From contig NZ_ADVG01000003.1 of the NCBI RefSeq assembly GCF_000178855.1, forward strand, positions 2,467,341-2,531,340: 64,000 nucleotides of DNA. Reading direction: 5' to 3'. The position numbers and the translations under genes are program-made. A model generated the notes under the pieces. That model saw nothing but the letters and a program-made list of their open reading frames with translations, was not told the origin of the DNA and made no database searches. Positions 26,223 through 35,730 of the stretch are shown one piece after another; positions within the stretch are counted from its first letter, which is position 1, and each line of letters opens with the position of its first letter. Origin of the DNA: Ktedonobacter racemifer DSM 44963 (GTDB taxonomy: Bacteria > Chloroflexota > Ktedonobacteria > Ktedonobacterales > Ktedonobacteraceae).

Positions 26223-27137
26223 TCACACCGGCTTGGAAGAAGGAAAAGGCTCGGTCCCCACTGCTTGCCCTATCCCTTCCTGGAAGAGCAGATACGCTTC
26301 TTCCAGGGTGGGAGTCGCCGGGAGGGCCTGGGGATGCGGCTGATGTGCAGCCAGGATGCGTGTCTCAATGCTGCCGCCACGAGGAATGGCACTGCTCACG
26401 CGGTAGCGTGCGCGCATGCGCTCAAATTCGGCCTGGGGAACGATCAGGGTCCACAGAGCCTCGGCGGCGTCAGCCAGCAGCGCCTCTGGTGTGCCTGTCC
26501 AACTCAGGCGTCCGTGATTCAGCAGCGCAAGGTGGGTTGCCGTTGCCTCGATATCGCCGATGATGTGCGTCGAGAAAATGACCGTGCGCTCGCCGGAGAG
26601 CGAGGGGAGCAGTTCGCGAAACCGGACACGCTCGGCTGGATCAAGGCCCACAGTTGGCTCATCAAGCACGAGCAAGCGTGGTTCGTTGAGCAGCGCCTGG
26701 GCAATGCCGAGGCGGCGGACCATGCCGCCAGAGAAGGTTTTCAATCGCCGCTCAGCGTCCGCAGAGAGACCGACCATCTCCAGCACTGCTTCGACCCGCC
26801 GACGCAGCTGTGCCCCACGCAGCCCCTTGAGTTCGCCGAGATAGTGCAGTAACACCCGCGCGCTGATCTGCGGGTAGACACCAAAGTCCTGGGGGACGTA
26901 TCCCAGCACGCGGCGCACTGTCTCGGGATGACGAAGGATATCCTGACCATTCCAGATAATATGGCCCTCTGCGGGCCGTAGCAGGGTCGCCAGCATCTTG
27001 AGCAGGGTGGTCTTGCCTGCGCCATTGGGACCCACCAGGCCAAGCACACCGGCCTCCATGCGCAGCGAGAACTCGCGCAAGGCCCAGCGGTTGCGCTCAT
27101 AGCGTTTGCTGACAGTATCGATAATTAGTGTTGGCAT
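26223..27137 (-). CDS. ABC transporter ATP-binding protein
   Basis: A 304-residue ATPase. Walker A GPNGAGKTT near residue 37, Q-loop GYVPQDFG, signature FSGGMVRRLGIAQAL, Walker B LLVLDEPTVGLDP and H-loop FSTHI. The tail beyond residue 220 is the extension usual in CcmA/YxlF-type exporters. It is the last gene of a four-gene operon with a permease and ECF sigma factor, 16 bases after the permease gene. Probably moves a drug, peptide or other envelope-stress compound. Confidence 0.93.
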   Translation of the reverse strand: MPTLIIDTVSKRYERNRWALREFSLRMEAGVLGLVGPNGAGKTTLLKMLATLLRPAEGHIIWNGQDILRHPETVRRVLGYVPQDFGVYPQISARVLLHYLGELKGLRGAQLRRRVEAVLEMVGLSADAERRLKTFSGGMVRRLGIAQALLNEPRLLVLDEPTVGLDPAERVRFRELLPSLSGERTVIFSTHIIGDIEATATHLALLNHGRLSWTGTPEALLADAAEALWTLIVPQAEFERMRARYRVSSAIPRGGSIETRILAAHQPHPQALPATPTLEEAYLLFQEGIGQAVGTEPFPSSKPV

Positions 27138-27153
27138 GATCGCTTTCCTTTCC

Positions 27154-28032
27154 TCATGCGTGACGGCGCAGTGTATGCGTCCCGTAGATGGTCAGAACGA
27201 GTAACAGCAAGGAGAGGCACAGGAAGAACAGGCGATTCCAGAGAAACATGGTGGGAGTAGGCGAAGGCGGTATTTCTGCCAGGGAAAGGTGCATGACTGG
27301 CTGAATGAGATTGGCTGGCGGTGGACCATCCTGGCGCAAAACCGGATGTTGAAGTAGGAACTGCATGATTGGAGTGGGGCTTGTGACAGGTCTCGCTGGT
27401 GCGAGAGAAAAATGGGAAAAAAAGGCGGCGGTAATATCGAGCAGTTGGGGAATGGATTGGGTGAGAAACAAAGGCAGAACCCAGATGAGGAGGACGGCCA
27501 GAGAGGCAATGGCCCGCTGGCCGTGTGTGAGCGTAATACAGGCGAGCATGAAGGTTGCACCAAAGGTGATCGGCGTCAGCATCAGCCAGGCCCAGCCGGT
27601 GAGATAGACTTGTGCTCCCATCGGCGGGTAGTACGCAGGCGCAAACAGCAGAAAGGCGGATGAATTCGTGGCAAAATGATCGATCAACAAGGCAGAAAGC
27701 AGGCCAGAGCCAGCGAGCAAGATCAGGCTGGCCAGTCCAGCAAGGTATTTGCCGCAGACGTAGCTCTGTGTTGCGACAGGAGTACTCAGAACAATCCCAT
27801 CCAGGCGCTGGGCATGATCGCGGCGGATCTGGTTGCCGGTGTAGAACGTCAGGATGACCGAGAGGAAGAAGCTCGTCGTCCCCAGGTGCGCCCAACTCGA
27901 CCAGGGTTCGTTGCGATTACTGGAAGCGCAGAGGGCTCCGAGGAAGAGCATGACCAGCACCATGAGCCAGGCGCCCCAGTTGCGCCAGATCAGCCTGAAT
28001 TCCAGTTTCATGACGACCCAGAAGTTGTACAT
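27154..28032 (-). CDS. ABC transporter permease
   Basis: A 292-residue protein with six or more hydrophobic segments (LMVLVMLFLGALCAS, FFLSVILTFYTG, LILLAGSGLLSALLI, IASLAVLLIWVLPLFL and a C-terminal anchor). The segment NQIRRDHAQRLDGIVLSTPV is typical of ABC-2 permeases. I chose MYNFWVV, the ATG preceded by AAAGGAT; the longer start would overlap the preceding gene by 25 bases. It pairs with the ATPase that follows. Confidence 0.88.
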   Translation of the reverse strand: MYNFWVVMKLEFRLIWRNWGAWLMVLVMLFLGALCASSNRNEPWSSWAHLGTTSFFLSVILTFYTGNQIRRDHAQRLDGIVLSTPVATQSYVCGKYLAGLASLILLAGSGLLSALLIDHFATNSSAFLLFAPAYYPPMGAQVYLTGWAWLMLTPITFGATFMLACITLTHGQRAIASLAVLLIWVLPLFLTQSIPQLLDITAAFFSHFSLAPARPVTSPTPIMQFLLQHPVLRQDGPPPANLIQPVMHLSLAEIPPSPTPTMFLWNRLFFLCLSLLLLVLTIYGTHTLRRHA

Positions 28033-28052
28033 ACATAATCCTTTCATGGTTT

Positions 28053-28886
28053 CTAAAAAGCGCAGAAGCGCTGCCATTTTGGGGCAAAAGTGGTAAATAC
28101 AATCAGAAGCAGGAGGCCGAGCGCGATCGTTGCCAGGTGAGAGGCAAGCGAAAGCGTGTCCTGCGGCAGAGAGAAGAATGGCTTCACGATGCCTGGTCCG
28201 TTTTGTTCAGCCAGGGCAAGCAAGCCCAGGAGCATCCAGGGCAGGCCGCCGATCAATGCGGCCAGGCGTACATTGCACAGGAGCGCGATGGGCAGCGAGA
28301 TGGCCGTGAGCAGGAGCAGCGGAGCCAGCCAGGCTAGCAAGAGATTCCAGAAGGGGGCGAAGTGCGCCAGGGCAAAGCCAAGCGTGGCAACAAGACCAAG
28401 CAGGCTATCAAAAACCAGCAGAACCAGACCCAGGCTCATGCTGGTTTGCACGAACGTGACCGGGCAGCTTGCCTCCACAGCGCGTAATCCCGCCGATGGC
28501 GCGTGTAACGCGTGTGTCAGGCCGAACACGGCAGCCAGAGGAAGCAGGAGAATCAACAGCGTTATGAGGTCAGAGACCGAGAGAGACCGGGAAAGCCCGA
28601 TACCAGCCAGGAGCAGCAGAACGCTAGCCATCCAGAACCAGGGGCCGAGCAGGTACACGCGCCAGCGTGTCAGAACAGCTATGCGCCAGAGATGAGGAGT
28701 TCCCTCCTTGTGCGTGTCTTGTGCCTGAAAAGCGGCCTCTGTCAGCAGTGTGTGGATCAAGCGCGCCGTCTCGGTTGAGGACGGGCGTGGGACCGGTTGG
28801 GCCGCATAGCTGTTGACGACGGTTTGCAAGTCAGGAGGGAGTTCATCGCGCTGAGTGAGAGGCTGATCGAACGAATGGTTATCCAT
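28053..28886 (-). CDS. membrane protein, probable anti-sigma factor
   Basis: A 277-residue protein with a cytoplasmic N-terminal region of about 75 residues, then six transmembrane helices. Its ATG overlaps the stop of the ECF sigma gene (ATGGATAA), so they are translationally coupled, which suggests that it is the anti-sigma partner or a sensor. No zinc-finger HxxxCxxC motif is visible, so it is not the common ZAS type. It might instead be a third subunit of the ABC transporter. Confidence 0.7.
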   Translation of the reverse strand: MDNHSFDQPLTQRDELPPDLQTVVNSYAAQPVPRPSSTETARLIHTLLTEAAFQAQDTHKEGTPHLWRIAVLTRWRVYLLGPWFWMASVLLLLAGIGLSRSLSVSDLITLLILLLPLAAVFGLTHALHAPSAGLRAVEASCPVTFVQTSMSLGLVLLVFDSLLGLVATLGFALAHFAPFWNLLLAWLAPLLLLTAISLPIALLCNVRLAALIGGLPWMLLGLLALAEQNGPGIVKPFFSLPQDTLSLASHLATIALGLLLLIVFTTFAPKWQRFCAF

Positions 28887-29457
28887 GGCGTGGTCCTCCT
28901 TGTGTGCTCCCCGTGTCGCGTGCTTCCCCTTCCAGCGAAGCACGCAGCAGACGCAGGGCGGTGAACGTCCGGCTTTTGACGGTGCCGGGTGGGATCGAGA
29001 GAATTGCTGCGGTTTCCTGAATGCTCAACTCCTGTCCAAAGCGCAGGCTGAGCACCTCGCGCTGCTCCATACTGAGATGCGCGAGCGCTTTGCGCAGATG
29101 ATGGCGTCGTTCCCAGCGCTCGAACCATTCCGCTGGGTCTGGGTCGCGAGCCTGGATGGCGGGCATCTGGGCACGCAGTTCGACACGGCGGGCATAGGCG
29201 CTGGTGTAATAGTGGCTGGCCAGATGATGAGCGATGGTGTAGAGCCAGGGACGGAATGGGCGAGGATACTGATAGCTCTGCGCCTCGCGAATCAGCCGGA
29301 GGAAAGTCTCCTGAACCAGATCTTCGGCCAGGTGCGTATCGGTCAAAACCCGATACAGGTGCGCGAGTAAAGGGGCGTGGTACCGCTGGACCAGCGTTTC
29401 CAATGCTCCTGTATCGCCGTGCTGCCAGGCGCGAAACAGATCTTCGTCGGTGACCAT
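28879..29457 (-). CDS. ECF-type RNA polymerase sigma factor
   Basis: A 192-residue sigma-70 of the extracytoplasmic-function group. Region 2 spans about residues 15-80 (HLAEDLVQETFLRLIREAQ, PFRPWLYTIAHHLASHYY) and region 4 about 115-175 (LSMEQREVLSLRFGQELSIQ, then GTVKSRTFTALRLLR). I use the ATG behind AGGAGAAGCC; a start six codons earlier would include this ribosome site in the protein. It leads the operon with membrane protein, permease and ATPase and probably drives it. Confidence 0.93.
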   Translation of the reverse strand: MVTDEDLFRAWQHGDTGALETLVQRYHAPLLAHLYRVLTDTHLAEDLVQETFLRLIREAQSYQYPRPFRPWLYTIAHHLASHYYTSAYARRVELRAQMPAIQARDPDPAEWFERWERRHHLRKALAHLSMEQREVLSLRFGQELSIQETAAILSIPPGTVKSRTFTALRLLRASLEGEARDTGSTQGGPRHG

Positions 29458-29482
29458 GGCTTCTCCTGTGTCCATTGAAAAA

Positions 29483-29514
29483 TACAGAAGAGCAAGGATG
29501 TTTGCTCTTCTGTA
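29483..29514 (-). terminator. intrinsic terminator or attenuator before the sigma gene
   Basis: Thirteen-base arms (TACAGAAGAGCAA and its complement) with a six-base loop; on the minus strand they are followed by TATTTTTC. It lies only 26 bases before the sigma start. It can stop transcripts arriving from the upstream IS66 gene, or act as an attenuator of the sigma operon. Confidence 0.75.
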
Positions 29515-29582
29515 ATCTATACCGGACAGATGGAAAAAGGTTCATTCTCTCTGCCTTCTGGAAGTCAGGAGAGAGATGGCTT

Positions 29583-30833
29583 TCACCTTTTGCTGATGAG
29601 CTTATCTCGTTGCGTAACTCGTGGGAGCAAGGCGTCCAAGAGATTTTTGGCTGCACTCTGTTTGCGCCGGCCTTTGCGCTTTTGGCCTGCATCCTCAAGA
29701 GGAGGTGGTTGGGCGGCATACCCTGCCGCCAGGATCTCAAAATAGCGTGCCACCCATTCATCACGCTCAATAGGCGCCATGGCAGGAACGCGCCGGGTGC
29801 TCCACTCTTGGGTGGCCGCATGCAAATCAAGCAAGAAGGTGTGCATGTCTGCCGCCCATAGCTCTTGGTCTTGCTCGGCCAAGGCAGCGCAATCACGCAG
29901 GAGGTGAGCCCTACAGATGCTGTAAGCGCAAGGGTACGCGTCGTAGCTCGCCCATCGATCATGCATTCCCCGGCCTGCAAAGCGCGGCCAGATGCCGATT
30001 CGCTGCATGGCTTCTCGCCCTCGCGAGGCGTGCCAGGACAGGTGGGTCAACCAGCGTGTACAACTGACATGGAGCCAATGGAGCAGGCCATAGACGTGGA
30101 TGCCTGTCTCGTTCCCGTGCAGCAAGCGGCTTTGGGTGACCAATTCAGCGATACGCTCTGTTGGCTCCAGACGCGAAGCCGCCTGTTGTACCCAACGCAA
30201 GAGCGTGCCTTGCGAGATCGAGGCTCCACACATCTCTGCGAGCACATCGCAGGTCCGAGCGACCGGAAGCAGTTGGCCCTGGTGCAAATACACCGCCAAG
30301 GCTTGCACGTGAGGCCCATATTGCGCCGGAGCGCTCACCTCTTTGGGAAACCCTCCCAGCGTGAGATGGTGACAGTTGGGGCAGCACACCGCTTTCACCT
30401 GATGTTCTCGGGCCAACAAGCGGATGGCTGGCAGATCCAGCACCTGACGGTGCTCGACAATCACACCTATCACCTGGTGCAAATCGGTTTGGCACTGCTC
30501 ACATGCATGTGGTCGGTGGGACATGATCTCATCGGGAATGGGGACCTGCGCGAGCGTGTGTCCAGGATGACCAGGTTGGCCTCCTGTCGTTTTCGTGCTG
30601 GCTTGCCGCGTGCTGCGAGGCCGCTGCTTAAGTCCGTCGCTCGATGGCGGTTTACTCGATGTTCGGCTGTCTTTGGACAAGCGCTTTTCCAACTGCTTCA
30701 CGTGCGCTTTGAGGCCCTCGACCTGCTCTCTCAAAGGAAGCAATTCGGCAACCAGTGCCTTGAGCAGGACATTTTCTTCTCGGACAGCCTGCAATTCTTC
30801 CCGAAGGGCTTGCAGTTCTTCTTCTTGCGTCAT
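29583..30833 (-). pseudogene. tnpC: IS66-family transposase TnpC, C-terminally truncated
   Basis: 416 codons of IS66 TnpC: coiled-coil N terminus, KDSRTSSKPPSSDG, zinc-finger cysteines (CEQCQ, CPNC), GNETGIHVYGLLHW and GRGMHDRWASYDAY. It stops being homologous at KNLLDALL, where the intact copy (18730-20196) continues with the catalytic NNLAERD region. The replacement tail PRVTQRDKL comes from a repeat found at several other broken transposases. The third catalytic residue is lost, so it is inactive. The right IS66 end GGGGACCTAGGTGGTTAC remains at 30876-30893. Confidence 0.9.
29598..29626. repeat. junction repeat, copy a
   Basis: GAGCTTATCTCGTTGCGTAA followed by CTCGTGGGA. This copy marks the exact point where the IS66 gene is truncated. 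Related copies: 52185, 56231, 59295, 60268 and 61925. Confidence 0.65.
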
Positions 30834-30907
30834 ACGTTTACTGTAGCTGGTTTTTCTGGTTTTGACAAATCCCAAGGGGACCTAGGTGGTTACAAAATTT
30901 GCATAAT

Positions 30908-31198
30908 TCAATTTACAATGTAATCGAGATACGGGAAGCGATGGGAAACGACCAATTCAAGCATGCGTGGCAGAAAATGTTTCAAATCGTTCACATCTCC
31001 CCAGGTAGTCAGGGCTTTGAGTGTGTAGCGCCGAAGATCCTCTTCGGTAAGTTCGCGTAGGGGTTTCGAGGCGATTCGCTCTTGGTCCTCGTGTGAAATG
31101 CAATGTGGGCAGCCTTCCACAGGATGGTGCAAGAGATAGCTTGAAAAGGTCGTATAGATATGCTCGATTGTTTCTTGCAGTGTTATCGTAGCATTCAT
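30908..31198 (-). CDS. hypothetical protein, probably truncated
   Basis: A 96-residue protein with a conserved-looking core: a CPHC pair (residues 30-33) followed by HEDQERIASKPLRELTEEDL and TTWGDVNDLKHFLPRMLELV. I do not recognise the family. The start is the ATG behind AAGGTTGAGCATT. The C-terminal end lies 15 bases from the IS66 end, so the gene may once have been longer and was cut by that insertion. Confidence 0.6.
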   Translation of the reverse strand: MNATITLQETIEHIYTTFSSYLLHHPVEGCPHCISHEDQERIASKPLRELTEEDLRRYTLKALTTWGDVNDLKHFLPRMLELVVSHRFPYLDYIVN

Positions 31199-31675
31199 AA
31201 TGCTCAACCTTCTGAAATATCTTGCCTTTTCCAGTTGGGACGATCATCAGCATCTCTGCTGCACAAGCGGTAGATGAAGCGTTCTTACGGACAATCAGCT
31301 TGCGATAAAGAACGCAATTTACAACTCTCACAGGGAGTATACCAAATAGAGAACGCCTTTCCCAGAGACTTTCGTACCTGTGTTCACGCTTCCCGCCGAG
31401 TGCTCGCTCTTCTCCCTAAAACCTGCTCGCTCTTCTTCGCCTTAATTACCAGTTGGAAACGCTAGCGTTGTCATCCGGTCCATGAGTGCTCGAGGGTCAT
31501 TGTAGCACGGTGCTTTTTCCTGTGCTCTGCCTCACGCAAAAAACTTGCTGCACCCCAGGTGAAAGGGCGAGGTCGTGAGCCTTTCTCGTGGTCGAGGCCG
31601 TCCAGCGGCTGTGTGCTCTGGTGGACTGTATGAGCCTGGAGATTGAGTAGGTGAGTCAAGAAGTTCGGCAAGGCA

Positions 31676-32296
31676 GTGAACGAGGCGGTAGAACGGCGCT
31701 ATGGCAATCTGAAGGAGTTGGTGCGTGCCACGCGCGAGAAAGTCAGTGTGCATAACTTTCGTGGGATGTATGCCCGCATTGCCTGTTTCTGGTCTGTGCC
31801 CCCGATGGTGGCCGATATCACGTATATGGCACAGATCCAGGGCCATCGCTTTGTGCTGGAGCCGCGAGTGGAACCCGGGACGTCACCCGAAGAAGTCGAG
31901 AAGATCCGCCTCCATTATGCCAGTCATGCCAATTATGCGGATTATAAAATTGCTGATAAAGATGGCAACATTGACGGACGCCCGGGCGTGCGGTTAGGGC
32001 AGCCTGGCGTCACGGTCCTCGATGCCTTCCGCAAGGAGTATGAAACGTGGGAGGAAAAAGAGCATCCAGAGCAGCTTCACCCCACAGTCATGCTGAAGAA
32101 AGGTCGAAAGAAAGCGGCCAAAGAGAACAAAACGGGGTATTCGACCTTCAAGCCGACCATCCAGACACGAGCATGGGGTGATGATTTGCGCGAAGGGATG
32201 GCTCGTCACGAGAAGCGTGAGATCAAGGATGATGAACTCTTGCGCCGAGCTTTTGCGGTGTATAAGAAGTGTACAAGACAGGATAGAGAAGATTAA
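31676..32296 (+). pseudogene. tyrosine-recombinase-like fragment, possibly protelomerase type
   Basis: 206 codons that resemble the C-terminal catalytic half of a tyrosine recombinase: an arginine in NFRGMYARIA, a histidine 28 residues later in QIQGH, and tyrosines in HYASHANYADYKIADKDGN. The long insert between the GH and Y motifs and the YKI-D-DGN ending are what I remember of telomere resolvase (protelomerase) families. No N-terminal DNA-binding half precedes it in frame; a TGA lies a few codons upstream. It seems a 5'-truncated gene. A plain phage-type integrase is the alternative. Confidence 0.4.
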
Positions 32297-32508
32297 AGAC
32301 TTATGACGAGCAAGGCGATTCTGTATGCTGGTTGTCATAGCCGTATATTTATGATACAATATACAATATACAATATACCAAGTCAATAGTTCTGCATCAG
32401 GAATGCGCCATTCAGCAAAAAATCGGGGAGTATTCAAAACAGGACTGAAGCGTCTTGATACAGTAAAATATTCATAAATAGAATCAAAAATCCTGATGGA
32501 GGAACTCA

Positions 32509-33204
32509 ATGGAAGAGAGTACTGCGATGGACGAATTGGAGCATCATCCTCTCAATCGACGCATCTACTATAAAGTTCGTGATCTGATCGCGTCGGGCCG
32601 TATCCCACCGGGGACACAACTCGATGAGCGCTCATTAGCAAATGATCTGGCGGTAAGCAGGACTCCCCTGCGCGAGGCTATTGCCACGCTTGTCGAAGAG
32701 GGGCTTGTCGAACGTCGCCCGTATCGCGGCAACTTCGTGCGTATGTTCACTGCCAAACAGGTGAACGATCTGTATGTGGTGCGCAAAGTCCTTGAAGGGT
32801 TGTCCACACGTCTGGCAGTTCTTTCGTTAACGGAAGAAGACCTGGACAAGATTCGCTCTATTCTTGATGAGGCACAACAGGCCCTGGAAGCGGGCGACAT
32901 GGCGGCGTATAGCACTGCCGATGCACATTTTCACGATACTATCGCCCAGATGTCGAGAAACGAGACACTGATAGAATCCATTGGTCGCCTCAAACGTCAG
33001 ATCCAGATCGTACGTTTGGGAGCCAATCGTGATCCCCAGGTTGTGGCACGAACTGCGCTTGAAAGACCTCACATTCTGGCGGCACTGGAAGCACGCGATG
33101 CTGATCTGGCGGCTCGGTTGATGGAGGAACACATCGATGGAGTTCGTCGTTCGATGGTAGCACAACTCCAGTCATTGGAGACACCAGAGGAGAATCTCTC
33201 CTGA
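32509..33204 (+). CDS. GntR-family transcriptional regulator (FadR subfamily)
   Basis: A 231-residue regulator. The winged helix spans about residues 14-80 (IYYKVRDLIASGRIPPGTQL, then VSRTPLREAIATLVEEGLV) and the FCD ligand-binding domain about 90-215, with metal-binding histidines in ADAHFHDTI and the late H in EEHIDG. ATG follows TGGAGGAA. It precedes the cupin, dehydrogenase and isomerase genes on the same strand and probably controls them in response to a sugar acid or similar ligand. It could also act on the purine genes nearby. Confidence 0.92.
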   Translation: MEESTAMDELEHHPLNRRIYYKVRDLIASGRIPPGTQLDERSLANDLAVSRTPLREAIATLVEEGLVERRPYRGNFVRMFTAKQVNDLYVVRKVLEGLSTRLAVLSLTEEDLDKIRSILDEAQQALEAGDMAAYSTADAHFHDTIAQMSRNETLIESIGRLKRQIQIVRLGANRDPQVVARTALERPHILAALEARDADLAARLMEEHIDGVRRSMVAQLQSLETPEENLS

Positions 33205-33335
33205 TCTTTCTGTATTCATCCCGATGGTAGTGGTATGGACTATCCGCTCTGGTATAGCAGTAAACATCTACTGCCATTTTCATACATATATTGCCCATAT
33301 ATTCATGACGCCCATTATGAAAGGAGCCTTTGCTG

Positions 33336-33716
33336 TTGGATAAAAATGTTGTAATCAGACAGGTACAAGAGGAGAACACCGATCGACTCGGTTGGGGAAG
33401 CCTCTCATGGCTGGTTGGTGCTACTCAGATGCCGGGGGCAGAGCAAACATTCGGGATTGTTACGATCTATCCAGGGAAACGTAATCCATTGCACCTCCAT
33501 CCCAATTGTGAGGAACTGCTCTACGTCATCTCTGGCGAGTGTGAGCACAAATTGGGAGATGAATTCTTCTCACTGACCCCTGGCTCGGTCATTCGTATTC
33601 CTCGTGGTATTCCCCACTGGGCCCGATGCACCAGCACTGAACCATTGGTAGCCGTCGTCTCTTTCTCGTCAGCAGATCGACAGGCGGAGAGCCTGGAAGG
33701 GGAAGAAATCGCTTAA
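33336..33716 (+). CDS. cupin-domain protein
   Basis: A 126-residue single-domain cupin. The first motif is PLHLHPNCEELLYVISGECE (metal-binding H, H, E), the second is GSVIRIPRGIPHWARC with the fourth ligand H. Such proteins can be isomerases, dioxygenases or binding proteins. The start is a TTG (or the CTG three bases earlier) after AAGGAG. It lies between a GntR gene and a dehydrogenase gene and probably works in the same sugar pathway. Confidence 0.85.
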   Translation: MDKNVVIRQVQEENTDRLGWGSLSWLVGATQMPGAEQTFGIVTIYPGKRNPLHLHPNCEELLYVISGECEHKLGDEFFSLTPGSVIRIPRGIPHWARCTSTEPLVAVVSFSSADRQAESLEGEEIA

Positions 33717-33780
33717 GAGTAGAGATCAGTACAGCTAGACGTAGAAGTCTTAACGACAAGGTAAAGGAGGTCGATCAAAG

Positions 33781-34788
33781 ATGAAGCAATTTCGTATCGC
33801 CATTGTTGGTTGTGGTAATATTTCGCGTATGCATTTTGATGCTTACTTGCCCCATCCTGAACGGATTCAGATTGTCGCGGCATGCGACACCGTTCCCGAA
33901 CATGTGCAGGAGGCACGACAGAAATATGGTTTTGCTCAGGGCTTTTCTTCTCTTGAAGAGATGATCGAAGGAGCCGAATGGGAAGTCGCGGTGGTATGTA
34001 CCCCAACAAATGTTCGTAAGCAGGTCGTCGATACGCTTGCCGCCGCAGGCAAACATATCTTCGTTGAGAAGCCCTTCGCTGATAGCTATCAGGGTGCTCA
34101 ACATATGGTCGATACATGCTTACAGGCTGACGTGAAGCTTGCGGTCAACCAGAACTTCCGCTATCACTATCCCTTTGAGATGGCTCGTCAACAAGTAGCA
34201 CAAGGAAGAATTGGCCACGTGGCTGCTATTGTGCATCAGGATCTGATGTTCCGTCAGGATGCTGGATGGCGCATCCTGCAGCAACGGCACGCGCTGGCTA
34301 TTATGGGTATTCACTGGTTCGATGGTTTTCGCTGGATTCTGGGCGACGAAGCAACATCGTTGACCTGCACGCTCAATTCATCGAAGGCCATTCAGTGCAC
34401 AGGCGAGACTGAGGCATCAATTACGGTGAATTTTGCCCAGGGTACCTTGGTCTCTTATGTGGAAAGCTTTTCAGCTCCCAGGGGAAGAACGGAAACGATT
34501 ATTCTTGGTGAAACAGGTGAACTGGTCCTCAACTATAAGGAGATGAGTTTGTTTGACCGAGACAACCGCGATACCCCTCGTGAACAATGGGAGAATCCCT
34601 ATCGTGGCGCCAATAAACCAAAGGCGTCTTTTACTGGCCTAGACCAGTTGTTGACAGCGATTGAACGGGGTGGTGAACCGGCGAATAGTGGTCGCGATAA
34701 TCTGAAGACAGTTGCTCTACTGGATGGTTCCTACAGATCAGCGGAGACACTGCAAGCAGTAAATTTTCGTGAGGGGATGCCACTATGA
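33781..34788 (+). CDS. Gfo/Idh/MocA-family oxidoreductase
   Basis: A 335-residue NAD(P)-dependent sugar or inositol dehydrogenase. N-terminal Rossmann motif IVGCGNISRMH (residues 7-17), ACDTVPE acid after strand two, the lysine of VEKPFA near residue 98, and a C-terminal alpha/beta domain with the catalytic histidine in MGIHWFDGFRW. AGGAGG precedes the ATG. Its stop overlaps the next gene by four bases. Substrate not predictable beyond a polyol or sugar. Confidence 0.92.
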   Translation: MKQFRIAIVGCGNISRMHFDAYLPHPERIQIVAACDTVPEHVQEARQKYGFAQGFSSLEEMIEGAEWEVAVVCTPTNVRKQVVDTLAAAGKHIFVEKPFADSYQGAQHMVDTCLQADVKLAVNQNFRYHYPFEMARQQVAQGRIGHVAAIVHQDLMFRQDAGWRILQQRHALAIMGIHWFDGFRWILGDEATSLTCTLNSSKAIQCTGETEASITVNFAQGTLVSYVESFSAPRGRTETIILGETGELVLNYKEMSLFDRDNRDTPREQWENPYRGANKPKASFTGLDQLLTAIERGGEPANSGRDNLKTVALLDGSYRSAETLQAVNFREGMPL

Positions 34789-35534
34789 AGATGGCTTTTT
34801 CCAAACCAACGGCCGATGCAGATGAGCAACAATTGTTGTTCTCGCACTTTCGATCCGCTGGTTATGGTGGACTACAGTTGAAGGCTGGTCAGTACCGCGA
34901 GTATGTTGCTCAGTCGGAGCGCTTCCTTGAGAAGTGGGGAGATGATGCCAGAGACCTTGCTTCTGGATTGATCACGGGAGGGTTGCTAGACGAAGCGGGC
35001 ATTGCTGATCTGCGCGCTCTTTTCAAGTTCGCCCAGGCCGTTGGATCTGAACGGATCATCTTTTGCCATGCACAACCCAGAGAGGGCCTGTCAAATGCTG
35101 ATATCCAGAGCTATGCGTGCATTCTCTCAGATCTGGGTAAAGAAGCGCAACAGTATGGAATTGCTTTATCGCTACATCATCACTATAACCAGCCGGTCAT
35201 GTATCGCCAGGACTTCGCAGTATTTTTTGATGCCGTGAGCGATCAGACAATCAAACTTACAGTTGATACCGCGCACCTTATCAAGTCTGGCATCGATGAT
35301 ATTGCGGGCATCATCCGAGATTACCGGATGGTCCTCGACAACATGCATATCAAAGACATTGCCGATAATGAATTCAAAGTCCTTGGTAAGGGAACTATTG
35401 ACTTCACGCCGGTATTCGCCGCGCTGCATGATGTTGGATACCAGGGATGGCTCTGCGCCGATGAAGAAAGTGGCGACGACCTTACCGGTGCGATGGAAAC
35501 CTGTGCACAGTTTCTTACATCCCACTATGTGTAA
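34785..35534 (+). CDS. sugar phosphate isomerase/epimerase (xylose-isomerase-like TIM barrel)
   Basis: A 249-residue TIM-barrel protein of the AP-endonuclease-2 superfamily. Metal ligands fit LSLHHHYNQP, LTVDTAHLIKSG, NMHIKDI and CADEESGDDL. Translationally coupled (ATGA) to the Gfo/Idh/MocA gene, an arrangement typical of inositol- or hexose-type catabolic operons in which the dehydrogenase product is epimerised. Slightly shorter than the usual 270-300 residues. Confidence 0.9.
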   Translation: MKMAFSKPTADADEQQLLFSHFRSAGYGGLQLKAGQYREYVAQSERFLEKWGDDARDLASGLITGGLLDEAGIADLRALFKFAQAVGSERIIFCHAQPREGLSNADIQSYACILSDLGKEAQQYGIALSLHHHYNQPVMYRQDFAVFFDAVSDQTIKLTVDTAHLIKSGIDDIAGIIRDYRMVLDNMHIKDIADNEFKVLGKGTIDFTPVFAALHDVGYQGWLCADEESGDDLTGAMETCAQFLTSHYV

Positions 35535-35535
35535 T

Positions 35536-35730
35536 ATGTTGGCATTCAATCAACGACTAGCTTGCGGTCGGCGCGCGGGTCTTTCCCTGACGGCGGATGC
35601 ATTTTTGCACATTGATGCATTGGTCGCTCCACTCCCAACGCTCGCCGCTGACGCCGTGACTGAGCTCCAGCGGCTGCTTGCTGCAATTCCTGGTCGTGTT
35701 GTGCGTTACGCATTTCATTGGCGCGCATGA
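35536..35730 (+). CDS. small open frame after the isomerase gene
   Basis: 64 codons starting two bases after the isomerase stop, ending AVTELQRLLAAIPGRVVRYA then FHWRA. The composition is protein-like but there is no ribosome site and no known domain. It could be a remnant. Confidence 0.2.
   Translation: MLAFNQRLACGRRAGLSLTADAFLHIDALVAPLPTLAADAVTELQRLLAAIPGRVVRYAFHWRA

Noticed and set aside
28757-29980. Minus-strand open frame of 407 codons
   Set aside because: It overlaps the ECF sigma and membrane-protein genes in another frame, is rich in Arg/Pro/Ser and has no domain. It is a shadow of GC-rich coding DNA.
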